Shown: piece after piece, positions 45,243 to 57,245 of the stretch
Position numbering within the stretch: the first letter of the stretch is position 1
Layout: every line of letters starts with the position of its first letter
Assembly: GCA_910589415.1 (NCBI GenBank)
Contig: OU342633.1
Location: 4,440,858 to 4,504,857 of the forward strand
Source of the DNA: Malachius bipustulatus
Taxonomy: Eukaryota > Arthropoda > Insecta > Coleoptera > Melyridae
Direction: 5' to 3'
DNA: 64,000 nt
Made by a program: the position numbers and the translations under genes
Notes under the pieces: generated by a model
What the model was told of the DNA's origin: nothing
Seen by the model: the letters and a program-made list of their open reading frames with translations, nothing else
The model's database searches: none

Positions 45243-45790
45243 TCATGAGTTTTTGGTTATTCTAGTAGGGACCCTCACCAACGGAACCCAACCGTACTCC
45301 CTCAAATAGCTCAAAAATGTACTTACATTTCTACCTGATGGGTCGAGTATGTTCACATTCATGTCACCGCACAGCACAAATCTACAGGTCCGCGGGATTC
45401 TCTCCAGAATCTCGCTCATTGCCTCTTCCAATTGGGCGAGGCCGCTGAAGGCCGCACCCGGGGAACGATACACTGCACAGACTACCAAATTATATCCTCT
45501 GTTGCATAAACATTTGGCACAGCTTATTTCCAGAACCCCCTCCACACAAAGATCCGCGCACTCAATCATCGCAACATCAAAATCAGAACAGGACACAATA
45601 CAGGTTCCTCCTCCTGCTAGTTTTGATCTGCTAAAGGCGCTAACGACCTTGTATCTGCCCATGTGGAGTGAGTCCAATGACTTTTCATCCCAATGCTCGG
45701 TGACCGCGCAAATATCTATGTTTTCCTTGCACAAAAGAGTTTCCAATGCAAGTACCTTATATCTAATGCTCTATATGTTTATGATGTGCA
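45243..45790 (-). pseudogene. LINE A apurinic-type endonuclease
   Basis: Minus strand reads ENIDICAVTEHW (catalytic E), GGTCIV, NLVVCAVYRSPG, VLCGDMNVNI (D and N) and ends RVPTRITKNS before a stop. This is the AP-endonuclease-like domain of CR1/jockey LINEs, which nicks the target DNA. The C-terminal SDH block lies after the stop (SDHT at about 45150). Confidence 0.8.
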
Positions 45791-46459
45791 TTATGCGAAA
45801 GTTGTATGCATCACAGTTTGATCTAAAAAATCGTTATTATATGATGAGTCACCACTTGGTGTCGCTGTTGTCCTCGCCTGAGTTTCACTTCGATCCAGTC
45901 CCTTTTGAGTGTCGTGGCTTTTCGCGATCTTGGGGAAGAAGTATCTGCCAAGAAGAACACCTGAGGGCCATGTCGTATCGTTCGTCACGGCATCCTTTCT
46001 TTCAAAAGGTACGCCGATCCTAAACGAGCCAACACGATCCCTGTTTCTCAATGATAGTTTCTCGATTTCACACTGCTTGCACACATTATGAATAACCGCT
46101 TTTACTTGATCAGTTGTGGGATCTGGGTGTAATCTTGTAATGAAAATCCATGCTTTACGTTCAACAGCTTGTATTGTTGATACATTTCCTTTTAGATCTG
46201 TTTTTGCTTTTATAAGTTTCGGTCGGCGTCGCCTTTTGTTGTTGTCCGCAGTGACAAATCTAGTTCTTCCATGTTTTTCATGGGTGTCTTGTTTGTTTAC
46301 GTGAACAGCTGATTGATTATTATCAATGATAGGTGCATTAACATCTGTTGTGATAGCGTCCGTAGACAGTATGGGTTTATCTTTGAAGGTGTTATCAGTT
46401 TTTTGTTGCGGATTTTTATCATCCGTTGTCGAGTTTAAATTAACCTGAATATTCATACC
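45791..46459 (-). pseudogene. LINE A ORF1, C-terminal part
   Basis: Minus strand open frame with a low-complexity, N/D/T-rich N-part, a basic KRRRRPKLIKAK run, then AWIFITRLHPDPTTDQVKAV and WPSGVLLGRYFFPK, the RRM-like fold seen at the end of CR1-type ORF1 proteins that bind RNA. Its start was separated from 47319-47618 by an 859-bp insert. Confidence 0.7.
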
Positions 46460-47318
46460 TATTCCGTAACTCACGCGTCCAATCGGATAGAAGTGGCATT
46501 CCGAGTCGGAATTTGCCGACTCGATTTGGCGACATCTATCAGAGCTCTATTCGTATTCCCTAACACGAATAGATACGAGTAAGATGGCTTGTCCTCTACT
46601 TCTACTTTGACGATCGTGGCAACATTGCAAAACGGGGTCGAGCTCTCCATTTGTACTAAAACGTTTTGCACTTTTCATCGAAAATTGACGTGTAAGGCAG
46701 ATTAAAAAATAAAGCTGTCAGTTCAGTCACCCGTCAAGTCATTTCAGGTTAAGTCAAAGTTGTAATCGCGCCGCACGTTTTTGTAATAAGTATCAGGGAG
46801 GGAGATTGTTTATTTGTTGATTAACGGAAGTGCCAGCACGTGTTTTTACTGTTTTTCTAATTTGACTCCGTTTTTATTTTTTGTGATTATATTAAACGTT
46901 ATTTTTAATAATTATTTAATGAATTATTTATTTAATAATTTTATTATTCATTATTATCAATTCATCCGTGAATTTCTTATCCCGTGGCTTCGCTTGTTAG
47001 TCAACCAACACGAGGAAGAATGAAGAATGTTCAAGTTCATGTAATTATAATGTAATTATAATAGTAAATAACGTGACGTGAAGTCCGGATTTTATGTTAC
47101 CATGGTTACTTGCGCGTGCGTAGACCAATCTCTATTTACCTCAACCGGACCTCGACAGCACGGAAGCGATCGGAATTAATTTCTACTGAACGGAGCTATT
47201 TTCATTTCTATTTCAATTTCTAATGCGCTACGGAATACCGAATCAAAGTAACTTCTACTCACGTCCCCCACTTCTATTCTATTCTCGTCATCTCTATTCG
47301 ATTTGAAGTTACGGAATA
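46460..47318. mobile_element. 859-bp inverted-repeat element in LINE A ORF1
   Basis: Ends TATTCCGTAACT and its exact complement. Sub-terminal direct and inverted copies of TCGGATAGAAGT-like motifs occur. No transposase; a 66-codon frame (46471-46671) has no domain. TA may be the duplicated target. Confidence 0.65.
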
Positions 47319-47618
47319 GGGCTGATTGTTTCTATCCGAACTTACTTCGCTCTTGAGGAAGTTATTTTCTTGAAAATATTCACCACATTGGCACTTATTT
47401 CCATGCAATTCATTTCGAATACAATTGGAACTAGCTACCAAATCATTCACTTGATTTTCGTAGTTACCAAACAAGTTGTTAAAAAACTTTCTAGCCACGT
47501 CGTTAGTAATATCACTTACAACGGTTTTTGTCACTAGTATATCAATTATTGTCTTTTTGTTCAGTTTATTTAGCTCTGAATGCAACAGATCTCGATTAGG
47601 TTGACCGTTCTCGTCCAT
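47319..47618 (-). pseudogene. LINE A ORF1, N-terminal part
   Basis: ATG at 47618 (minus), reading MDENGQPNRDLLHSELNKL and continuing about 95 codons with a CQCGEYF motif, up to the insertion edge. Consistent with the start of a LINE ORF1; assigned by position and orientation. Confidence 0.5.
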
Positions 47619-48660
47619 GGTCGGTCAGTGCGGATTTGCTGCGGATTTCAGATAATCCCTAATAAAAACAAACTGAAATTATTTGAAATCGTTCATCAGA
47701 AATCTTAAACATGTGTCACTTTTGTCACAATAATAACAATAAGGTCACAATACTCACAATACAATACTAGACGCTTTAGGCATCAGGAAAGTTAACATCT
47801 CTAAATTTGCAAAATAGTTTTTTAGTATTTTATCGTGAATATCATTTTATCAGAAGCGGGATTGACCGTTTCCAATATCCCAATATTATCAGTTCCTTAT
47901 CTTGGACACACTTTATATTTTCTGTAGAAGAAAAGTCAATATCCAAATTGTGTTAGGCAATGGAGTATTTTTTGCTTGTAGATGGCTTAAGTCCAATTCA
48001 GTTAAATAATAAAGGGCCAAAGCCGTACAGATCTTTCAGGTTAAGCCCTGCATATCTTTCAGGTTACGACCTAAAAACAAATCATCAAGCACTTTGAATA
48101 CTAACTAAGGTACTTGTACCAAATCAGGCCAAGGTCCTAATAAAACCTGTTTTAGCGAACCCTGATTTTAAATATCGAATTTCACACCAAAGAGAATCTG
48201 TAACAGTTTTCGGTATAAAAACATCTTGAAGCTTATTCGTCCTCCCCTACAGTATTCAAGTTTACTCGTAATATCTTGGTCGATTTACAAGAAGTATTTT
48301 TTTTAGTGTCTTCCATGGCATTCCATGCTCGGAGGCACTCCCTACAACATGCTATATGTGGAGTCCGCCTACTCTGTATTTTAGTAAAAATCATTAGCGG
48401 TTTCAATTTTGTCTGCAATGTTGAAAAAAAAATGTAAACAATAATATTAAGTTCATTTCTATTAAACTTTTGCCAGTTTATTGTATGTCTAATCGCAATG
48501 ATTAGGACACCTCTGTGAGACTCTGTCATTACTTAACCAACCACGTTTTAGTTTAGTTATAATTGTTTGAGAATAATTATTGTTATGAAAATATTTGATC
48601 ACAATTTACAGTAATTAGTGTATTTTTTAACATTCAAGTGAACGATCAATTTAAAAAAAT
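47619..48660. other. Possible LINE A 5' region and flank
   Basis: No domain recognised. One minus frame (48233-48529) has no identifiable similarity. Confidence 0.35.
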
Positions 48661-48964
48661 GAGCCGTGGTAAAAGTCTTGTGGAATTAGCACGTAGGCAA
48701 ACTGAAGAGGAAAGAACTGAAGGTGAGTTTTTTTAATACTTGTCTAGATTATACAACAAATTAGTAAAAAGAATTTTGTAAAGATGTACAGCAGATTGAA
48801 CTAGAAGATATTGAAATTGATAATGAGAGGCAGAACAGTAGAGATGCAGAAAATGAGCACAGCTCACACAATACAGAATTGGATCAATCTCATAGTGTCG
48901 ATTGTGAAGTATGTATTGGCGATTTTCCTCGTAAAGTATTGATGTTTTACAGAAAGGACTTACT
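48661..48964 (+). CDS. Candidate 5' exons of an unknown gene, truncated
   Basis: ATG 48661 reads MSRGKSLVELARRQTEEERT and meets a strong donor (GGTGAGT at about 48724). A second open stretch from about 48786 (acidic: QIELEDIEIDNERQN, then VDCEVCIGDFPRKVL) runs to 48964, where a LINE 3' tail in reverse orientation cuts it. I do not recognise the family; it could be host-derived or part of a transposon gene. Confidence 0.35.
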
Positions 48965-48965
48965 T

Positions 48966-49046
48966 GGGATTCAATAGTAATAATAATATCTCTCTTTATT
49001 GTACAAAAATTGCAACAATAATTGAATAGTACAATAGCGATACGTA
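48966..49046 (-). repeat. Reverse copy of the LINE B 3' tail
   Basis: The inverse complement of this segment matches the end of LINE B at about 63045-63123 (TTGCAATTTTTGTACAATAA, AGAGAGATATTATT) at roughly 90%. It abuts LINE B ORF2 head to head. Confidence 0.85.
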
Positions 49047-49558
49047 ATGAAAAAAAAAGTGCTACATATCAACATTAGCTCTCTTAATAACTCTGTAGAT
49101 GGTCTGAATGTGTTGATCTCTTATCTGGGATTTTCTGAGTTTCTTTGCCTAAATAAACATTTTCTAATAATTGCAAAGAATATCCAAAACATCAGTATTG
49201 AAGATTATAGCCTGTCCTCTTCCTATTGCAGACAGTCGGCACGTGGGGGCTCTTCTGTCTATAGCAGATGTGACATTGAGAGCAGAAACGTACAAAGCCT
49301 TTGCTCCCTTTCGCAACCCCTCATATGTGAAATCTCGGCATCCGAAACCAAATTTCTTTCACAAAAAGTAATCATACTGTCTGTATACCGTACACCTAGC
49401 TCTCGTGTAAGAGACTTTATTTATCACCTAGACGGATTACTTGACGCGGTTTCTCGGATCACAGCTAACGTAGTCCTGGCTGCTGATTTCAACATTGACG
49501 TGCTCTGTGACAATTTTAACACCTCCTGTCTTCACATGGCTTTCGTTTGTGTATTAAC
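49047..49558 (+). pseudogene. LINE B endonuclease, N-terminal part
   Basis: Reads VLHINISSLNNSVDGLN, EFLCLNKHF, IILSVYRTPSS and NVVLAADFNIDVL, the metal-binding and catalytic blocks of an AP-type LINE endonuclease. The rest (PTRITATSAT, LSDHEALQV) follows at 50923-51186 after a hAT insertion, in a shifted frame. The strictly conserved glutamate of the TEHW block is replaced (LNKH), so activity is doubtful. Confidence 0.8.
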
Positions 49559-50914
49559 CAGTGGCGGTTATTCAGAGGAGGCAGAGGAGGCTGAGCCTCC
49601 CCAGTATTTTGAGCTTTTAAGCTTTTTAGATCTGTTAATGTTTTTTTAATAGCGTAAGGTAAAAAATAATCCGATGCAACAGGTGAGATGGTTAACATTA
49701 TAAGTAATAGGTAGACATACCTATGAAGTGAAATAATATTACATCCCGTTGTGGTCGACCGGAGGCCTGCCTCCAACTCGTATCTCCTATCCATGTAGAC
49801 GGAAAAAAAAACCGCAAGAGTTTCCGCCGGGCTAGTGGAACTGGAGTGGATGCTGCGCTGCCTTTGCCTTTGGCATCGCAAGAGGCGGTCCTCCTCTAGT
49901 CTTATCTGTCCGTTATTGTAATGTTATTTGACGCGAATACTCGTAAAACGTCTACACTCTCACAACAACGCGCGCAAGACATGGGTCGGGGTAGTGCATG
50001 GGCGATAGATAATATTTGAACAGGCTGAGGCAAGCCTCCTGCTCTTCTGTATGAGGTGGTAAATTAAATAAATAGATATACACATAGGACTATTGAACGT
50101 GGATCAATTTTATCGAACAGAGTATGCACGAAGCAAAGGGCAGTGGAGACTTGCCTCATGCACGTGCACAGATGGAAATACGAATTAGGTATACTCTATC
50201 AAATGAAACGTCATCTTACGAAGACGTTATTGATCATTTTGCAGCTGAAAAACATAGACGATTACCGTTGGTATATAAAAAAATCTGATATTTTCTATTT
50301 ATTTTCTCTATGACCTTTTATTTATTAAAGCTATCTGAGATAATTTGAATTTCTTAAAAAAAAAATATTAAAAAATTAAATGTTTTTTCTTTGTTGTTTT
50401 TTAAGAGAATTTTGCACTTTATTTTAAAAAATTTTGATAGAAGTTATGTTTTATTGCTATTGTACCTACTTATGAAAATATATTTATTAAACACGCATAT
50501 CAATTTCACTACTTTATTTATCAAGTTATCGAAAAAAGTAGAAAAAAAGAAAAAAGTTAAAAAAATCGAATTTATTTAGGCATTACACCCACGATATTTT
50601 GAATAAACCCAAAATTTGGAAAATGATCAGAAAATTAAAATTTTTCATTTAGTCATGGCTCTTTACACCCCCTAGCGGTCATTTTAGATGTTTTATCAGA
50701 AATATGTACCTATTATTGTCCTACCTAGCTGTCATGCTGTCATAAGAATTTAATTTCACCCATTTAACTAATCAAAAATCAATTTTTGTGACTTTTATAC
50801 ATTCATACATGAACAAATTTTCTGAAAATTTTCCGAGGTAGGACCTCTCCCCAGACCCCCCGGAAAGAATAGGTCTTAGCCTCCCCTGTTCAAATTATCA
50901 CGAGCCGCCACTGG
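49559..50914. mobile_element. hAT element (1356 bp), non-autonomous
   Basis: CAGTGGCGG and CCGCCACTG ends with a perfect 8-bp duplication GTATTAAC (49551-49558, 50915-50922). A relic of a hAT C-terminus (EDVIDHFAAEKHRRLPLVYK at about 50218-50277, plus) shows that it derives from an autonomous copy. Confidence 0.88.
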
Positions 50915-50922
50915 TATTAACA

Positions 50923-51186
50923 CCCCCACAAGGATTACTGCTACTTCGGCGACTTGCATAGGCAACGTAGCCATTTCAGGTATGCTGAAACTATTAGACA
51001 GCAACACACCACCAACTTTTTTATCGGACCATGAAGCTCTGCAAGTTACCCTTCGAGCTTCTAGCATGAAACAATGCTGTGAACCCATCGTTGAACCATC
51101 GTTCAGATGGAAACGAGATATAAAAAATCCTCTTCTACTTCTGCAATTTAAGAACGAACTTCAACATGTGAAATGGCAGAATGTAC
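50923..51186 (+). pseudogene. LINE B endonuclease, C-terminal part
   Basis: Reads INTPTRITATSATCIGN, LLDSNTPPTFLSDHEALQV and a basic tail FRWKRDIKNPLL. PTRIT and SDH are the last conserved endonuclease blocks. Ends at the TA of the next insertion. Confidence 0.75.
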
Positions 51187-51188
51187 TA

Positions 51189-52271
51189 TACAGGGTGTAA
51201 CTAAATAAGTGTAAAACATTTAAGGGGGTGATTCCTCATCGAAAAAAAGATAGGATCTTTCATATAAAGAAACTTCATTGGAGCATCCCTTATTAAGATA
51301 CAGCCCCTTAAAGGGGGTACATAAAATTTGTTTAGCAATTTTTTTCACAAGCACTGAAAAAGTTACAATATTGAAACTAACCTGACATTTTCTACTACCA
51401 AAAAGACACTTAGCCAGTAATTTATTTGGTTTGCCCCATGGTTGTAAGGGGTGGAAAACGCAACCCCTAAAATTTATTTCCATGCAACTTTTTGTCTTAT
51501 TATTTGTTTACCATTTAAAAATTAATTTCCGATGGCCTGTTTCATTCTAAACAAAAAATGTCTCTTGAATTTATTGCACAAAATAAACCAGTTCGCAGCA
51601 AAAAATTATTTTATGACCAAGATACATATCGCCATAAAACGAAAATACGAAACTAGACACATGCGTAATGTCTGAAGGTAGACATGTTGAACATTTACTA
51701 TGATTTCTACATGTTGTATGTTTTGTTATTAATAAATTAGCTTTGTTTATTCCCCTTTAATCATTTAATGCAGGTAGTAACTGCAAAATAACAATAAACC
51801 CAGTTCGCATTTATGACGATGTATCTCTGTAGTTGTTCGTAAAATAATTTTCTGCTGCGAACTGGTTTATTTTGTGCAAAAAATTCAAGAGACATTTTTT
51901 GTTTAGAATGAAACAGGCTATCGGAAATAAATTTTTAAATGGTAAACAAATAATAAGACAAAAAGTTGCATTGGAAATAAATTTTAGGGGTTGCGTTTTC
52001 CACCCCTTACAACCATGGGGTAAACCAAATAAATTACTGGCTAAGTGTCTTTTTGGTAGTAGAAAATGTCAGGTTAGTTTCAATATTGTAACTTTTTCAG
52101 TGCTTGTTAAACTTGTTAAAATTGTTAAACAAATTTTATGTACCCCCTTTAAGGGGCTGTATCTTAACAAGGGATGCTCCAATGAAGTTTCTTTATATGA
52201 AAGATCCTATCTTTTTTTCGATGAGGAATCACCCCCTTAAATGTTTTACACTTATTTAGTTACACCCTGTA
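51189..52271. mobile_element. Giant-hairpin foldback MITE
   Basis: TACAGGGTGTAACTAAATAA and its exact complement at the ends, TA flanks (51187-51188, 52272-52273). The two ~430-bp arms are over 95% inverse-complementary; about 215 bp of unique DNA separate them. Frames at 51220-51483 and 51872-52240 are the same sequence read from each arm and are not two genes. Removing it restores the LINE B frame (NVL-DAPDT). Confidence 0.9.
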
Positions 52272-52444
52272 TAGACGCACCAGACACAAATTCCAAATTT
52301 TCTTACTTTTCGGAGACTCTGGCCTTTTTCTTTAACAAATACTTCCCACTCAAAAAATCTAAAATTCACACCACTCGACTCGCGGGATCCAGATGGCTCA
52401 CCCCCGAGATACGTCAACTATATGATAAACTTACGGCGAGTATT

Positions 52445-53868
52445 ATAACGGGTTAATGCACTTTTTAACGGGCTATTAAGTCCAAACGGGCTATTAAGCG
52501 TCTTATAAAGGTTTTGACAACTGAAATCGTTAACTTTTCTCATTAGGCTAATAGATCGTTAGGCTAATGGGCAGATTTTTTCATTAAGCGTCTTATAAAG
52601 GTATTTTTTACCATTTTTAGGTTAGAAGTAGCTCGTTAAGTCGGGGCAATAACTAATCACCAGAATTCTACCGATTAAGGGACTTAACGAAATGAAATGT
52701 CAAATGGATTGATATATTTTCATTCTAAATAAATACAATTTTGACTGAATCTAGTTTTTATTCAATAATCCACTAATTTAGAATACTTTTTTGAATGACT
52801 ACTTATAGGTTTAATGAGAAAAAATAATGAAAATTGAATTTTTCATTCTTATCAATAGCACTACCTTTATACCTATCTTTTATAGTATGTAGGTAGGTAC
52901 CCATAGCTTGATAAAACCACACACTCACCCATTTCATTGATGAACTTTACTATAAGTAAGCCAAAATAATAATTTCAATACTTACCTTACGTTTAGGTAC
53001 TTCGTTATTACTCAAATTACACCTACCTACTTCTTGGTAAAAAAGCTAGGAAGGTAATAAATGTGTTTCAAAAATAAATAAATAAAAAATAATTATCATT
53101 ACTCCCGCTCCCGCAGGAGCCAAGTTCAAGTAGGTAATAACACAATCAGCCAATGTATTCTTAACTTCTTTTCTCTACTTTGCTACAGTATCTACTATTA
53201 TTAAATAATAAAACCAGCTAAGATTAAACAACAAATTTATTATGTATTACAGATTGACATTACATTGAAATAAAATAATAATTATTAATACCTAATAATT
53301 GGAATAAATAGGTGTAAAATGGTGTTTTCAGAATGTCTCAGCTCTCATTCACTCGTCTTCTGAGTTCTGACAAAGAGGAACAGCACCCGGTGAGTTTCAG
53401 AAGTCCTAGAGACAGGTGGTCTAGTCCTTTTAACACTTTCGAACTATTCACTTCACTCACATTTAAATTATTGTCTGTTCAGTTTTTAACACAATAATAA
53501 CACAAAACACAACACCACAACATCAGCTAGCAGTCAGCGCAGGCTCATAGGTATATATACGCACTGGCACTGACAGTACTGACACTCACTAACCCAACTT
53601 CTGGTGTGACCGCGTGACGTGGAGTATGTATTCTAATATTTCACCACCATCGGAACATTTCGGTCCGTAGCCTCTCGTAGGCACAGCCATTCGTTTGAAT
53701 TCGGCCCAAAAACTCATTAAATTTCTCATTAAATATGGCGACTTCCGTCTTTAACTAATAGCCCGTTAGGACCTGGAATGTTTTGCTTTATAATACCCGA
53801 TCGAAACTTAATTTTTCATTAAGACTAATAGCCCGTTTGTTAACAAGCTACTTAATGAGCCTTTATAA
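52445..53868. repeat. Repeat family R1, copy 2
   Basis: Ends resemble TATAACGGG and its complement; motifs AACGGGCTATTAAGTCC and GCCCGTTTGTTAAC recur near both tips. Shares a ~140-bp block with 37197-38530. Inserted in LINE B between endonuclease and RT. No transposase; TAT or a similar short target duplication is possible. Confidence 0.7.
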
Positions 53869-55218
53869 TATTGGCTGTAAATCTCCTCAATCCTCTGAAA
53901 AATACTTCTAACGTGCAGTTCAAACTAGAACTTATCAAACTCCAACGAAAGTTCAAGTACTTGGTAAGGCAGGAAACCAAACGACGCAATGATATCTTCA
54001 TTAGTGAATCTGAAAGTCCCATTAAATCTGGGTGGCCCCTTATAAACAAACACTACCAGTCGACAATTCTCAAAAAATCATAGAGCTGAACTTTGGGGGT
54101 ACAACTTCGGAGGATCCAGAGGAAATGTCCGAAATGCTCAATACCGGTTTCCTCTCAAACGATTCACTCACCTATAGTCATACACATGCTTCAAAGTGTT
54201 AAATCTTGTCTCTTCGTCATTCATGTTCTACCCCTCTTCGCCCACGGAAATCATTGCAGTCGTCTCCAGATTCAGGGGCAAAATGTCATCTGGCCTGGAT
54301 GAAATTCCATCCTTCATTGCCAAACACTGCATATCCGAACTGGCTCATCCACTCGCAGACATTATCAACAGCTCCTTTCTGACTGGAGTATTCCCCGAAC
54401 AACTCAAGGCTGCCCTAGTTAAGCCCATTTTAAAAAAGGCGATGTTAAAAATCCCGAGAATTACACACCAATTAGTCTGCTAATTTTGGTCTTTGACAAA
54501 ATTATTGAATCCATAGTTTCATCTCGTGTCTTAAACTTTCTTGTAAAAACTGGAACCCTGTCTGACTCCCAGCATGGATTTTTGAGAAACAGATCAACTG
54601 AGAGTATAGACTGCTCTCATCCAACTCACGGAGTTCATTTCTGAGGGAATGGAGGATGGCATCCGCACAGTAGGGTGGCTTTTGAACCTCTTCAAGGCAT
54701 TCGATAGTGTGTGCCACGAATGCCTCCTTCTGAAACTGGAAGATGTGGGAGTACGCGGACTGGCCCTTTCCTGGTTCTCTAGCTATCTGCAGGGTAGAAC
54801 TCAGGCTGACATTGACTGGATCGGATGGCCGAGTGACCAGGTCCCTTTTTGCTCCTGTCTCGTCTGGAGTTCCACAGGGCAGTGTCCTTGGTCCTCTCCT
54901 ATTCCTTATTTTCATCAACAACTTAGGTCCCGAAATAGCATCCGCAAATTCCCTTTGTGTTAACTATGCAGACGATACAACTATTCTTATAAAGATAAAA
55001 ACTAACGACCTTTCGCAAATTATGTCAACAATAATTCAAGACCCGTTGAAGAAAGCATCTACATGGCTTCGAGTCAATAGACCTTAACTAAACTTAGCAA
55101 AAACTGAGTTGAGTTCATTCTACCGGATCACGCTTACCCTCTCTACCTGACATCCATAATGATAATGTCGTGAATAAGCCCAGAGGAGTCGTGATATTTT
55201 TGGGCTTTCACATTGACC
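53869..55218 (+). pseudogene. LINE B reverse transcriptase
   Basis: Shows in order a basic linker (FKLELIKLQRKFKYLVRQ), KMSSGLDEIPSFIAKHC, ALVKPILKK, QHGFLRNRSTES, FKAFDSVCHECLLLKL, SGVPQGSVLGPLLFLIFINN and NYADDTTI, with YADD as the catalytic motif. At least four frame changes and a stop break it. Ends in VVIFLGFHID at the hAT insertion and resumes at 59723. CR1/jockey group by motif pattern. Confidence 0.85.
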
Positions 55219-55934
55219 CAGGGTTCGCCCGATTTAAATCATTTGATTTAAATCACGATTTAAATCAACGATTTAAATCAAGTGATTTTTTTATATTAAT
55301 AAACGATTAAAATCAAAAAAATCAAAAATCAGAAATACTATGTTTTTATCGAGTTTTTTATTTTCTATAAGAAATTTTAATTGGTGCAACAAAAATCATA
55401 TCATATAGAAGGCTCGATAGAAGGGTGAAGGGTACCATAAACCTCAGATAGTAATTATTATTGATGAAAACATTGAAAACATATTTTATTGCTTTCTTTT
55501 GAAACTTGAAACCTTTAAAGGGTGATCATAATTTATGTATTCCTGCTTTAAGTTTGAATTTGAATAGATGCAGTAGGTATTTAGGTAATTATGGGAACAA
55601 CCAATTATTGTATCTATTATTATATTTCATCTCCTGCATCTTTCTTTTGATCTCACTTTGCTGGACCATGAACTTGGAAATAAAAAATAAACAATAAAGG
55701 AATGTCCTTTTTTATTATTATTTATTATGTGTTCTTGAATAGTGAAAGGGTTTGGGGGGCTTTTTGTGATACTTCGGCCCCCTAAAGAATTCTTCATAAG
55801 TATAATTTATTTATTTATTTATTTATTCTAATTTCAACAGGGCAAGCCCCATACAATGAAATAATAACTTTGCATATGAAGTGCTTACAAATTCATGACT
55901 TGTTCAAATCGAATACAGGTGTTTTGCAATTTAA

Positions 55935-57245
55935 TTATTCATATTTTAACATTAACTTTGAGAGTTTTTTAATACAATATAAAGAAGAGTTATGCAAATC
56001 AAACCAAGCAGTATTTTCGTTACAAAGCTCAGACAACCTATAGACAATCGACTTCCCCTGTCCCATTCTTAGTGTTGGAATTAAAAAATAGTAACTGTTA
56101 TGCCTTAAAGTTCTAGGAGGACAGTAAAAGTCGAAATGCCCAAGTACATCTGGACAATCAATGAGATTGTTATGTAATTTGAATGCAAATATAATATCGG
56201 CTCTATTTCTGGCAGATTCTAAAGTAGAAATTTGGAATAATTTATAAGTTGAAGAAAAATCGTGATCAGTAAAATGAAGTGCATTTCCAGTTTTAAATGC
56301 CGCATAACGTAAAAACAAAGTATTTAAAGATTCTAACTTTTTTATGTCACCTCTCTCACTTGGTCTCCAAATCGTCGAGGCGTACATCAGTTTTGAGTAA
56401 ATATAAGCAAAATATATACTGCGGAAAGTACTTATAGATCTAAATCTAAAAGAAAACCTCTTAACAAAGTAGATCTTTTTACGAACGTTAATATCCAGGT
56501 AGTCTATATGAAACTTAAAAGAAAGCTTAGAATCAAAAACAACTCCCAAGTCCCTAATATGATCAACTCTCTCCAATATATTCCCTCCAAGAAAATAATC
56601 GTAAATAGGCTGATGGGATTTACCAAATCTAATGGTGAAGCACTTTTTTGTATTACACTGAAGTCCATTAAGATTGCACCACCTTTCAAAGGAGTTAATA
56701 TCTAATTGAAGGTTCATAGCATCGGTTGATGACTCGATAGACTTAAAAATTTTTGTATCATCTGCAAAAAGAGAGATCTCACAATATTTGATGCAATATA
56801 CTATATCATTAATGAAAATTAAAAATAATAAAGGGCCCATATGTGTTCCTTGGCCAACTCCTGAAAGAACTTCAATAGTAGTTGATATGTAGTTTTTTAT
56901 TTTAACCATTTGTTGGCGTCCATTTAAGAAGGATTCAAACCAAACTAAGAGATTGCCAAAAACACCAAAAGTCTCCAATTTTTTTAGCAATAAATTAAAA
57001 TTGACGAGATCAAATGCTCTTGTAAAGTCTATATATATAGAATCAACAACTTTGCCACAATTCAACTGGGATGTAATGTACTCGGAATAAACTGATAGGT
57101 TTGTAACTGTAGATCTAGACTCAAGGAATCCATGTTGATGAGGAACTATATATTTACGAAAATACGGAAGTAACTTAGTGTACATAAGAAAGTCCAACAT
57201 CTTCGCAAAAACTTTATATTTATTAATCGGTCTATAATTGTTCAC
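55935..57245 (-). pseudogene. LINE C reverse transcriptase
   Basis: 436 open codons: NNYRPINKYKVFAKMLDFL, PHQHGFLESRST, IYIDFTRAFDLVN, GVGQGTHMGPLLFLIFINDI, ISLFADDTKI (FADD catalytic), then thumb (VDHIRDLGVVFDSKLSF) and C-terminal IWRPSERGDIKKLESLNTLF. It is separated from the upstream half of ORF2 by a one-base frame change near 57280 (TTTTTCAAGGGAGGGG). Otherwise undamaged, so the copy is fairly young. Reverse transcribes LINE RNA at the nicked target. Confidence 0.85.

Larger units (their letters stand above)
38541..47620 (-). mobile_element. LINE A (old, minus strand, many times interrupted)
   Basis: Pieces in 5' to 3' order on the minus strand: ORF1 start (47319-47618), ORF1 rest (45791-46459), endonuclease (45243-45790), RT start (44518-45071), RT core (40988-41804), RT thumb (40004-40081, 39166-39299) and C-terminal part (38541-38979). 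Five insertions separate them. Motifs fit a CR1/jockey-group element with an apurinic-type endonuclease. In two cases (41807-44515 and 40086-40983) removing the insert plus one target copy restores the frame. Confidence 0.85.

Noticed and set aside
45349..46023. 224-residue plus-strand frame
   Set aside because: Antisense shadow of LINE A endonuclease and ORF1.
51220..52240. Two near-identical frames on opposite strands (MEINFRGCVFHPL...)
   Set aside because: They are the two arms of one foldback read in opposite directions; no evidence of expression or a domain.
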